Source of the DNA: Kistimonas sp964291485
Lineage (GTDB): Bacteria > Pseudomonadota > Gammaproteobacteria > Pseudomonadales > Endozoicomonadaceae
Direction: 5' to 3'
NCBI GenBank assembly: GCA_964291485.2
Contig: OZ220224.1
Coordinates: 682,001-746,000 of the forward strand
DNA: 64,000 nt
A model generated the notes under the pieces. That model was not told where the DNA came from. It was given only the letters and a program-made list of their open reading frames with translations, and ran no database searches. Of this stretch, positions 35,062 to 42,679 are shown one piece after another. How positions within the stretch are numbered: position 1 is the first letter of the stretch; each line of letters begins with the position of its first letter. A program made the translations under genes and the position numbers.

Positions 35062-35121
35062 AAACAGGCTGACAAAGGATACTGAAAACCCCCGCTCCGA
35101 AAGGACCGGGGGTTTTCTTTT
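35040..35121 (+). promoter_or_regulatory. ilvGM transcription attenuator
   Basis: The terminator is AAAACCCCCG (35085-35094) pairing with CGGGGGTTTT (35107-35116), with an inner TCC/GGA pair around a GAAA loop, then the U-rich tail 35113-35121. The competing arm GCGGGGG (35040-35046, inside ilvL) is complementary to CCCCCGC (35089-35095), giving a mutually exclusive antiterminator. A ribosome stalled in the Val/Leu/Ile run leaves the arm free. One that reaches the ilvL stop covers it and lets the terminator form. Pairings are seen in sequence; the mechanism is by analogy with enterobacterial ilv. Confidence 0.85.
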
Positions 35122-35212
35122 GGCGATAAGAAAAGTGTATCACCCCGAGGGCCAGGGAATGTGTAGTCGAGCAGCAAGCGACAGTGACAAAACGAGTAAC
35201 GACGGACAGGGT

Positions 35213-36874
35213 ATGACTGAGCCTGTGTCAGGTGCTCAGTATGTGGTTGAAACCCTGGCACGCCATCAGGTGACGACGGTATTTGGTTACCCGGGTGGAA
35301 CGATTATGCCGGTTTACGATGCACTTTATGGTAGCCCTGTTGAACATGTACTGTGCCGGCATGAGCAGGGAGCGTCCCTTGCGGCTGTGGGTTATGCGAG
35401 GGCAAGTGGTCGTGTGGGTGTCTGTATTGCGACATCAGGCCCCGGTTCGACCAACCTGATTACAGGGCTTGCCGATGCCATGCTGGATTCGATACCCATC
35501 GTAGCGATTACCGGGCAGGTGCCGCTTGCTGCCATGGGATCTGATGCATTTCAGGAAGTAGACATACTGGGTGTTTCGCTGGGGGTGACCAAACACAGTT
35601 ATCTGGTGACCAGTATTGATGAGTTGCCTGAAGTGCTCGACGAAGCGTTTCATCTGTCGAAAACGGGGCGACCGGGCCCTGTTCTTGTGGATATCCCAAA
35701 GGATATTCAACAGGCCCTGATGATACAGCCTGCACAGCGATACCCGGCTCCTCACGGGGTTGCGATGCCTGATAGGGAAGTGATTGAGCAGGCACGTCAT
35801 CTGATGCAGCAGGCTGAACACCCCATTGCTTATGTGGGCGGCGGTGTCGGGATAGCGGGGGCCGTCAGTGAATTACGGCAATTTCTCAAGGAAACCGGAA
35901 TGCCATCGGTCACGACGCTAAAGGGGATTGGCGTCGTGCCAGATCACTTCGAGCAGCACCTTGGCATGCTGGGAATGCATGGTAACCAGGCGGCTAACCT
36001 CGCAATACAACAGTGTGACCTGCTGGTCTGTATCGGTGCACGCTTTGATGATCGCGTGACAGGTAAGCTGGATCAGTTCGCGCCCCATGCACGGGTTATT
36101 CATATGGATATTGACCCTGCGGAACATAACAAACGACGACAAGCAGATATTTCCATTACCGACAACCTTTCAGATGTCCTTCCTGAGCTAACAGAAACAC
36201 TGACGATCACTGAATGGCAGTCCACATGCCGGGCGTTAAGGCAGCGTTATGCCTGGCGTTATGACCATCCCGGAGAAGGCATTTATGCGCCACGATTACT
36301 GAAGCAGCTAAACCACGAATTGCATGCTGATGCCGTCATCAGTTGCGATGTTGGCCAGCACCAGATGTGGGTTGCCCAGCACATAACGTTTGATAAGCCG
36401 GAAAATCATCTCAGTAGTGGTGGACTGGGCACCATGGGATTTGGTTTACCTGCCGCCATAGGGGCACAGTTGGCCAGACCGGATGCTTTGGTCATCAATG
36501 TCACCGGAGATGGTTCTTTCATGATGAACGTTCAGGAGCTGGCAACCATCAGGCGTAAACAGTTGCCCATCAAGATTCTTCTGCTGGATAACGAACGACT
36601 GGGTATGGTGCGCCAGTGGCAGGAACTGTTCTTCGACGGGCGTTATAGCGAGACCAACCTGTCTGATAACCCGGATTTTGTCGCCATGGCTGGAGCATTT
36701 GGCATCCCCGGAGAAACCATTTGGCGTAAAGATCAGGTGAGTGAAGCACTGAATCGATTGCTGAAGGCAGAAGGCGCTTATTTACTGCATGTGGCTATTG
36801 ATGCCGCAGACAATGTCTGGCCACTGGTACCACCCGGGGCTGCTAATCACGAAATGCTGGAGGAGGGAGCATGA
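35213..36874 (+). CDS. ilvG: acetolactate synthase large subunit, IlvG type
   Basis: A 553-residue ThDP/FAD-dependent enzyme that condenses two pyruvates, or pyruvate with 2-oxobutyrate, in the first common step of branched-chain amino-acid synthesis. Motifs include VFGYPGGTIMPVYDALYG, the catalytic Glu in CRHEQGASLAAVGYA, DAFQEVDILG, and the ThDP motif GDGSFMMNVQELATI. The RYDHPGEGIYAPRLLKQL and VWPLVPPGAANHEML segments resemble IlvG more than IlvB/IlvI. ATG 35213 is preferred; frames further upstream begin inside the attenuator. It overlaps ilvM by 4 bases (ATGA). Confidence 0.93.
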   Translation: MTEPVSGAQYVVETLARHQVTTVFGYPGGTIMPVYDALYGSPVEHVLCRHEQGASLAAVGYARASGRVGVCIATSGPGSTNLITGLADAMLDSIPIVAITGQVPLAAMGSDAFQEVDILGVSLGVTKHSYLVTSIDELPEVLDEAFHLSKTGRPGPVLVDIPKDIQQALMIQPAQRYPAPHGVAMPDREVIEQARHLMQQAEHPIAYVGGGVGIAGAVSELRQFLKETGMPSVTTLKGIGVVPDHFEQHLGMLGMHGNQAANLAIQQCDLLVCIGARFDDRVTGKLDQFAPHARVIHMDIDPAEHNKRRQADISITDNLSDVLPELTETLTITEWQSTCRALRQRYAWRYDHPGEGIYAPRLLKQLNHELHADAVISCDVGQHQMWVAQHITFDKPENHLSSGGLGTMGFGLPAAIGAQLARPDALVINVTGDGSFMMNVQELATIRRKQLPIKILLLDNERLGMVRQWQELFFDGRYSETNLSDNPDFVAMAGAFGIPGETIWRKDQVSEALNRLLKAEGAYLLHVAIDAADNVWPLVPPGAANHEMLEEGA

Positions 36875-37137
36875 ACCATCAGTTATCCATTGTCGCGAAT
36901 AACCGTTCGGCAGTACTGGAGCGTATTCTTCGGGTTGTACGTCATCGAGGCTTTGAGCTGACCGCAATGACTATGCCTCAGGTATCCGGTTCACAGATTC
37001 AGCTGGCATTATCTGTTTGTGGAGAGCACCCAATTAGCCAGTTAAACAAGCAGTTGGATAAATTGATTGATGTTACGGACGTAACTGTTCAGCAGGTACA
37101 CCACGATACGCTGACTGTTGCCAGGGCTGTGGTCTGA
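36871..37137 (+). CDS. ilvM: acetolactate synthase small subunit, IlvM type
   Basis: An 88-residue regulatory subunit consisting of a single ACT domain. LERILRVVRHRGFELTAM matches IlvM, and LNKQLDKLIDVTDVTVQQ closes the domain. It is much shorter than IlvN/IlvH (about 160 residues in IlvH), which fits the ilvGM isozyme. It stabilises and activates the large subunit. It overlaps the ilvG stop and is preceded by GGAGGGAGC. No terminator was seen before the small-RNA promoter that follows. Confidence 0.9.
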   Translation: MNHQLSIVANNRSAVLERILRVVRHRGFELTAMTMPQVSGSQIQLALSVCGEHPISQLNKQLDKLIDVTDVTVQQVHHDTLTVARAVV

Positions 37138-37149
37138 TATCTCTGGATG

Positions 37150-37167
37150 TGTGAGATTTCTCCTACA
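37150..37167 (+). promoter_or_regulatory. GacA/UvrY-type upstream activating box
   Basis: TGTGAG-N6-CCTACA is an imperfect palindrome, one mismatch per half from the GacA box TGTAAG-N6-CTTACA known upstream of rsmY/rsmZ/rsmX. It is centred about 66 bp before the likely RNA start. A -10-like TAGTAT lies at 37213-37218 with no good -35, as expected of an activator-dependent promoter. Confidence 0.6.
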
Positions 37168-37224
37168 GCATGTTGGGCGTTTTGCGTCTTACTGTCGTTT
37201 ATTTGACGGGGTTAGTATGAAGCC

Positions 37225-37406
37225 ATGGATGAGGCACACAGGATGTGTGGAGTAAGGAAGCTCATCAGGGACAAGGAGTATCGCGCAGGGAAGGGCTGGC
37301 GCAGGACGTGCCACACGGAAGTAGCTGGAAGTATTCATGGAATGAATACAGCACAGGATGTGCGGAGACAAGGGGCATGCAGGGAAGCACGGTCCTTTTT
37401 CTTTTT
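37225..37406 (+). ncRNA. CsrB/RsmZ-type CsrA-sequestering small RNA
   Basis: About 180 bases hold 14 GGA motifs (37227, 37241, 37249, 37256, 37269, 37275, 37289, 37304, 37317, 37327, 37339, 37356, 37364, 37383). Several lie in hairpin loops: CACAC-AGGAT-GTGTG, GGCGC-AGGAC-GTGCC, GTATTCAT-GGA-ATGAATAC and GCACA-GGA-TGTGC. This is the hallmark of RNAs that titrate CsrA/RsmA. An imperfect final hairpin, also exposing AGGGA, is followed by TTTTTCTTTTTT (37395-37406). A GacA-like box lies upstream. The 5' end is inferred from the -10. An overlapping 85-codon frame is not credible. Confidence 0.87.
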
Positions 37407-37525
37407 TATCGTCTTATTTGTCCGTCGATCAGAAATTTCTCTTCATTTCTTCATAGGTAATCACTGTTTAATAAATACGTAAACAGTTGTGAGCTAATAC
37501 TTTAATTTTTACCCTACGTCTTCGC

Positions 37526-39307
37526 TTAGTTCTTCCATATCTTTCTTTTGAAGGTTAGCGCCTTGTCTTGCAGAAAGCGTATCTCTGCATGAATGCTGCG
37601 AATTTCTTCCCAGTTCTGTCGCGCCACCTCCTGCTCTTCATCTGACATCTTGGGAATCGGTAATTTCTTGATATCCCGGGTTTGCAGCAAGGGGACGGAA
37701 GCCCCTGAGCGCAGTTGTTGAAGAATTGTCTGGCCGGCAGAGGAACTGAGGTATTGGAACAGGACTACTGGGTCTTTAATCCAGGTGCCTTTCTTGAGTC
37801 GTATAATTTGGAAGGACTGGCTGGCAATCCAGTTATTGCCACAAATGGTTGGCACCAGACCCACTTTGCCGGTATGTCCTTTGATAACCAGCAGAATATC
37901 GCCTGGCTTAAGGCGCTGCTGAATCGCGCGTTCCCTGTATTCATTCACGATGACAGGTTTACCTGCCTGCTCAACGACTCCTTCTGCACTGATATCTGAA
38001 ACCATGACTTCCAGAAACTGATCGCCATTAAGCATATTGTCAGATTTAACGGACTGGCCACGAATAAGGTCTGCCAGTTCTGACAGTGGAACGGTTTCAC
38101 TGGATACTGCTTTCAATCGTTTCGATGGCGTATTGGTAAGGTAGCGATCAACCTGCATGTTGTAGTCGTTTTCAACCAGCTCTTCATACGAAACCAGGCG
38201 TGAATGAGACGTGATTTCTTGTTCTTCTATCTGTTGGTGAATGACATCCAGATTACGAAGGGTATTAGGTTGGGGATAAATCTGGTTTCGTTTTGGATGT
38301 GCGCGGAAATAGGCTGTTGAAGCGTCGAAAATCATGATGTCCTGATGCTGCTGTTGTTTATCCAGAATCATCAAGCAAGGTGTATCCCGATAAGGTGCAA
38401 GGGACGATGAAGGGAGACGAATAACCGCTTTGATCAGCCCTTCTTCCAGTAATTGCTTTTTAAAGCGCCACTCTTTTCCCGCTGTTCGCTGCAGGATCGA
38501 TTCAGTCACTACCGCGACGGCTTGTTTACGACATTGGGCAAGTAAATGGCGGATATGAATGACATCACCGTACAATGGTTGCTCTGGAAAGCGACCGTAG
38601 AGATCGTTGATACGCTTGATATTGTAACGTTGCTTTGACGGTGGACAGGCAAAGCAGTAATCAAATTGTACTAAAGCGCCGGGTTTTAGCCAGGATGGGC
38701 TGAAAACGGGATGACTGATACGGTGTTCAACAGCCTGGTCAGACAAGAGGTTGGTGATATAAGGCAAAGGGCTTGCCAAAGGTAATTCGGTATACACATT
38801 CTGCTGTTCTGCTGCGAGCCGATGTGCCAACGACAAGGTGCCATTAAATGGGCAGTAGCAGGCTGAGTTTTTTTCTGGCGCCAGCAAAAGTGTCATTAAT
38901 TCGGCAATATCGTCGGGAAGTGTCCAGAACGGGGTCTGTGTGCCTGCGCGGTTAATCAATTGCTGCAGCGTGTGCGGTATTTCCGGGTAAATAATGAGTT
39001 CTGCCTGCAGAGCTTTGTGCAGGTTGCTGATCAGCGTATCAATCTTGTCTTTTGGAATGCTCTGCAGGCAGGAGAAGCCAAATATTTCCGGATGGCAGGC
39101 AGGATCATCCAGTGCTGCCAGGCGGGCAAGTTTGTCTCTGACAGTTGCGGTTTGTAAGTCAAGTTTTGAGAGAGAGGATGGCAACAGGTGCTTTTTCTCA
39201 AGCCAGGCCCAGGCGATCAGTTGACCCAATAGCAACAGCTGGTCGCAATACCAGATTTCATCCCTGTCGTTATCATCGATCATTCGCAAGATAACGTCTG
39301 TGCTCAT
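37526..39307 (-). CDS. orphan HsdM-HsdS-like fusion with degenerate methylase motifs
   Basis: A 593-residue protein resembling type I/IIG modification subunits. An N-terminal helical part (1-150) is followed by a methyltransferase-like core (about 150-340). An S-type target-recognition region (about 385-590) contains ETVPLSELADLIRGQSVKS, KPGDILLVIKGHTGKVGLV, and a closing SGASVPLLQTRDIKKLPIPK plus helix, as in HsdS. The SAM motif reads CPFNGTLSLAHRL where DPxCGSGG is expected, and the catalytic NPPF/Y reads ACPPS. Methylation is therefore doubtful, though DNA recognition may be retained. No hsdR or separate hsdS is near. AGGAGG precedes the ATG. Function unknown; it may be a sequence-specific DNA-binding protein. 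Confidence 0.75.
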   Translation of the reverse strand: MSTDVILRMIDDNDRDEIWYCDQLLLLGQLIAWAWLEKKHLLPSSLSKLDLQTATVRDKLARLAALDDPACHPEIFGFSCLQSIPKDKIDTLISNLHKALQAELIIYPEIPHTLQQLINRAGTQTPFWTLPDDIAELMTLLLAPEKNSACYCPFNGTLSLAHRLAAEQQNVYTELPLASPLPYITNLLSDQAVEHRISHPVFSPSWLKPGALVQFDYCFACPPSKQRYNIKRINDLYGRFPEQPLYGDVIHIRHLLAQCRKQAVAVVTESILQRTAGKEWRFKKQLLEEGLIKAVIRLPSSSLAPYRDTPCLMILDKQQQHQDIMIFDASTAYFRAHPKRNQIYPQPNTLRNLDVIHQQIEEQEITSHSRLVSYEELVENDYNMQVDRYLTNTPSKRLKAVSSETVPLSELADLIRGQSVKSDNMLNGDQFLEVMVSDISAEGVVEQAGKPVIVNEYRERAIQQRLKPGDILLVIKGHTGKVGLVPTICGNNWIASQSFQIIRLKKGTWIKDPVVLFQYLSSSAGQTILQQLRSGASVPLLQTRDIKKLPIPKMSDEEQEVARQNWEEIRSIHAEIRFLQDKALTFKRKIWKN

Positions 39308-39976
39308 GGAAGGCCTCCTGCCATTTTCCTTGAACGACCCGATTTTCTCTGCCCTGTTTTTTACCCCTAAATGGGCTTTTTCCTCTCAGGGCTCTCAGAT
39401 TGCCTGTTTTTGCTGATTTCCGGATTTTACTGATTTTCCCTTTTGGGGCTTTTTGAGCGCTTTTTCGTAATCACCAAACAGGAAAAGTTATCAGCTTACT
39501 ATAACTTTAATAACAACCTGATTTAAAACTCAAGGATAAAAAATAATAGTAAATCGCTGATTAATATAATAGATGTTTGATCGTCGTACAGTAGAAACTA
39601 TTTTGACGAATACTGCTTGAGGGATGTTGGTGGTCATGCGGCGAGTCAAATAAAACTGCCCAGAAGTCAAAGAGTATCAACAGTGATATTTGGCGGAGAA
39701 AAAGGAGAAGTTCACAGTTTAACAGCGTCTGTTGAATGCCTCTTTCGCTGTTTAATCCAACGTTAGCGTAGTGGATTTGAAGTCAATCATCTGACGATTC
39801 TAGGGACAGTACTGTGTGTTCTTCATAAGTTTGCTACTTAATACTGGTGAGAGAAATTGTAACTGAAAGCTTTTTTGGGATGATGGCTTATGATGAAAGC
39901 GAAAAGATTGAATAGGTTAGGGGAGTAGGTTCAGAAAAAGGTTTAAGTGTGGATGATCCGTTACAAGCGTCAATAT
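39308..39976. other. 669-bp intergenic region upstream of the HsdM-like gene
   Basis: No gene is seen. Read on the minus strand, 39308-39480 is an A-rich, G/C-poor leader with repeated AAAA and AAAAAGC(C/G)C elements ahead of the HsdM-like start. The stretch 39480-39600 is A+T-rich and probably carries its promoter. The remainder (39600-39976, toward fliP) has only very short frames and nothing recognised. Confidence 0.5.
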
Positions 39977-40729
39977 TCAGTTAAAACTGTTAGCAAGCGT
40001 TCCCATCGTTAATGCCCAGCCATCCACAAGAACGAACAGCATCAACTTAAATGGCAGAGAAATCATCTGGGGCGACAGCATGATCATCCCCATGGCCATG
40101 AGTACGCTGGCAACCACCAGGTCAATCACCAGAAAGGGAATAAACAGGATAAAGCCGATTTGAAAGGCTGTTTTCAGTTCACTGGTAATAAAAGAAGGAA
40201 TGAGTACCGAAAAAGGGACATCCGTCGGGCTGGCAAGGTTTTCCACGCGGGCAATGGCCAGAAATTGTTCAAGATCCGTTTCACGTGTGTTATTGAGCAT
40301 AAAACTCTGAATGGGTACTGCTGCCAGTTTAACGGCCTCCAGCAGTGTCACCTGTTCACCGAGATAAGGTGTGATCGCAGAGGCATAAATATCCTGAAAC
40401 AGCGGCATCATAATCAGCAGGGTCAGCGCCAACGCCATACCGATCAAAACGCGGTTAGGTGGAGTTTGCTGTAATCCCAACGCCTGCCGGAGAATCGCCA
40501 GAACCACAATGATGCGCGTAAAACTGGTCAACATCAGCAGAGCAGCTGGCAGGAAGCTGATCGCTGTCATTAACAGGAGAACTTGCAGGCTGACGCTGTA
40601 TTCCCTGTTATCGCCGCTCTCTGTCACAGTAAGAACGGACATTCCCTGGGGATCAGCCCATCCGGTCAAAGGGGTGAGCGCCATAAAACATACGACGCAG
40701 GCATAAAGCCGGGACAGTGTCCGGTTCAC
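39977..40729 (-). CDS. fliP: flagellar export apparatus protein FliP
   Basis: A 250-residue inner-membrane component of the type III export gate. It has a cleavable signal peptide (ends near PLTGWA) and four transmembrane segments. FliP signatures are VLLLMTAISFLPAALLMLTSF, RIIVVLAILRQALGLQQTPPN and the C-terminal FKLMLFVLVDGWALTMGTL. It is the last gene of the minus-strand operon, overlapping fliO by 4 bases. fliQ and fliR, usually just downstream of fliP, are instead at the head of this operon. Confidence 0.95.
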   Translation of the reverse strand: MNRTLSRLYACVVCFMALTPLTGWADPQGMSVLTVTESGDNREYSVSLQVLLLMTAISFLPAALLMLTSFTRIIVVLAILRQALGLQQTPPNRVLIGMALALTLLIMMPLFQDIYASAITPYLGEQVTLLEAVKLAAVPIQSFMLNNTRETDLEQFLAIARVENLASPTDVPFSVLIPSFITSELKTAFQIGFILFIPFLVIDLVVASVLMAMGMIMLSPQMISLPFKLMLFVLVDGWALTMGTLANSFN

Positions 40730-41157
40730 GGATCATCTCCTGTTCTGGCTTGTTGCTGTGAAGGTTTTATGGCGAGAGAAAAAAGGGTGGCAAAATCTCT
40801 GGTATCTTTTTCCGTGTTATTCACAACGGGCGAATCAAACACATGCAGGCAATTAGCCTGTTGGTTTGACACACTGATCAGTAGCTGTTTATCCCCAGCC
40901 TCAATGAGACAAAGTCGAACCTGTCCTGATACAGGTGTTGAAGAGAGGACTTTTACCGGACCTTTGTTGTTTACACTGTGTAGATTGAACCGTTTTGCCA
41001 GCAAGCCGAAGCCGACAATCATTCCGACAATCAGCAGTAACGGCAATCCAATCTGAACCAGGTAACCGGTTGCACTTTTTGAGGTTTCCTGTGCTGCCTG
41101 TGCCATGCCTGTTAACAACGGAAGCAACGGCATCAGCAGATAACGTGCATTATTCAT
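40726..41157 (-). CDS. fliO: flagellar protein FliO
   Basis: A 143-residue bitopic membrane protein with a signal-like N-terminus and one transmembrane helix (about residues 32-54). A cytoplasmic domain follows that begins AKRFNLHSVNNKGPVKVLSS and contains RLCLIEAGDKQLLISV, the FliO pattern. It assists assembly of FliP in the export gate. It lies between fliN (5-base gap) and fliP (4-base overlap). Confidence 0.88.
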   Translation of the reverse strand: MNNARYLLMPLLPLLTGMAQAAQETSKSATGYLVQIGLPLLLIVGMIVGFGLLAKRFNLHSVNNKGPVKVLSSTPVSGQVRLCLIEAGDKQLLISVSNQQANCLHVFDSPVVNNTEKDTRDFATLFSLAIKPSQQQARTGDDP

Positions 41158-41162
41158 TGTTA

Positions 41163-41573
41163 TCAGGACAGTTTCTTAAGCCGTTCGGATTCGCTGACAA
41201 CATCAATCAGCCGGATGCCGTAGCGATCATTGATTACCACGACTTCTGCAAACGCAATCAGGGTGCCGTTGACTTTTACGTCCAGCGGTTCTGATGCTTC
41301 CTTTTCCAGGGCTACCACTGAACCTTTATTCAACTTGAGCAGGTCCCCGAGGTTGATGGTTGTACTGCCCAGTTCCAGTGACAGGGTGACAGGAATATCC
41401 AGAATAAGACCCAGGTCGGGTCTCGCATCATCACCACTTCCGCCTTCATCACTATCATCATCGCCGACGATGTCCTCTACGCTGACGGTATCGGACTTTG
41501 CCGTCGGGTTATCACTGGCGCCACCTTCAGGTTCGGTGCTGGTGGTTTCATCCTTGTTTTCTTCGTCACTCAT
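41163..41573 (-). CDS. fliN: flagellar motor switch protein FliN
   Basis: A C-ring switch protein of about 136 residues. A 60-residue acidic, low-complexity N-terminus is followed by the SpoA domain: DIPVTLSLELGSTTINLGDL, LLKLNKGSVVALEKEASEPL and the C-terminal EVVVINDRYGIRLIDVVS. It binds FliM and the export ATPase complex. ATG 41573 or GTG 41585 could be the start; ATG is preferred. Confidence 0.93.
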   Translation of the reverse strand: MSDEENKDETTSTEPEGGASDNPTAKSDTVSVEDIVGDDDSDEGGSGDDARPDLGLILDIPVTLSLELGSTTINLGDLLKLNKGSVVALEKEASEPLDVKVNGTLIAFAEVVVINDRYGIRLIDVVSESERLKKLS

Positions 41574-41619
41574 CCTTGGTCTCACTCATGTGCTGAGGGC
41601 GAACGGCTTTGCCTAAGGG

Positions 41620-42585
41620 TTATTCATTTTTTTCTTTTTGCTGGATTCGCTGCATGATTTTTAAGGCCATGTTGCTGTCAATGGTACAGACTGACGCTTT
41701 CAGGCAGGGGACGCCGGCAACCTTGACGGTGACCTGTCGGGGCATGTCGGCCTTGATGACATCACCTGCCTGAAGGTCAAGCACTTCCTTTAATGACAGG
41801 GGGACCTGGCAGAGCGTAGCGCTCATATCGACAGGCGCCAGCATAATGTTTTCCTGTAACGTGGTCTTCCACTTGGGATCCTGTGACGTATTGTTGTAGG
41901 AATGAATTTTTTCCCGAATCGGTTCCATAGCACGATAGGGGAGCACCACTTCCATCTGCCCCTCAATATCGGCAATCTTGACGGTAAAACGGCTGATGAT
42001 AATCAGCTCGGAATCGTTGTAGAAAAAATGCGACACAGGTGTTGAACTAGTGTCCAGTTCCCGAATCTTGAACGGGATAATGGTTTCCCAGACTTCCTGA
42101 AGATTCTCCAGGGCAGCATCCAGAAAACGGTGCAGCATCCTTTTTTCTGTCGGTGACATTTCCCGTTCATCCTCTGAGCTCAGGATGTCACCACTGCCAC
42201 CAAAGAACAGATCAATCAGCGCTGTGATCATGGATCGGTCAATTTTGACGAATCCATTAAATTTCAACGTGGTTACCTTGAAGGCATGAAGACTGGCTGC
42301 TTCTTTAGTATCAAGCGAATAAGTGCCGAATTTCATGGAAACGACGGAGCCAAAAGTCACTTCCGCTTTATGACGAAACAGATTGTAAAGGCTGAAACGA
42401 AGCTGCTGGGCAAAACGCCGATACAACACTTCCAGTGTCGGCTGCATGTCCAGAATTTTGTAATCAGGGTTGGTGAGATCGAAATGCTTGATATCAGCAA
42501 AGTCGGAATCGGTCTGGATCCGTTTGCTGTCCCAATCTATCTTCCTGAGCTGCTCAAGTGCTTCCCTGGACTTCGAGGTTTTCAC
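41620..42585 (-). CDS. fliM: flagellar motor switch protein FliM
   Basis: A 321-residue C-ring protein. The middle CheC-like domain (about 45-235) includes MQPTLEVLYRRFAQQLRFSL and DLFFGGSGDI. A C-terminal SpoA domain follows (CQVPLSLKEVLDLQAGDVIK). The N-terminus lacks an obvious LSQxEIDxLL CheY-binding helix; it starts KTSKSREALEQLRKID instead. Classical CheY control of this motor may therefore be absent or altered, a feature worth comparing with lateral flagella. It is followed closely by fliN. Confidence 0.9.
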   Translation of the reverse strand: MKTSKSREALEQLRKIDWDSKRIQTDSDFADIKHFDLTNPDYKILDMQPTLEVLYRRFAQQLRFSLYNLFRHKAEVTFGSVVSMKFGTYSLDTKEAASLHAFKVTTLKFNGFVKIDRSMITALIDLFFGGSGDILSSEDEREMSPTEKRMLHRFLDAALENLQEVWETIIPFKIRELDTSSTPVSHFFYNDSELIIISRFTVKIADIEGQMEVVLPYRAMEPIREKIHSYNNTSQDPKWKTTLQENIMLAPVDMSATLCQVPLSLKEVLDLQAGDVIKADMPRQVTVKVAGVPCLKASVCTIDSNMALKIMQRIQQKEKNE

Positions 42586-42679
42586 GGTGCCTCCTGCGAC
42601 GCGATGAACCGTCTTTGTTGTATGCAGTCTGACTACCTGAATAAACTGACTATAAATCGATCACCAGTATCTAACAATA

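Noticed and set aside
35120..35212. N-terminal extension of ilvG from a TTG or the ATG at 35159
   Set aside because: The TTG lies in the attenuator's T tract and the ATG has no spaced ribosome site. IlvG proteins begin close to GAQYVVETL.
37225..37482. 85-codon frame over the small RNA
   Set aside because: GGA hairpins, a terminator inside the frame and the lack of a ribosome site show that this is an RNA gene.
39600..39976. Possible gene remnants upstream of the fliP end
   Set aside because: Only frames under 30 codons, no convincing ribosome sites and no recognised sequence.
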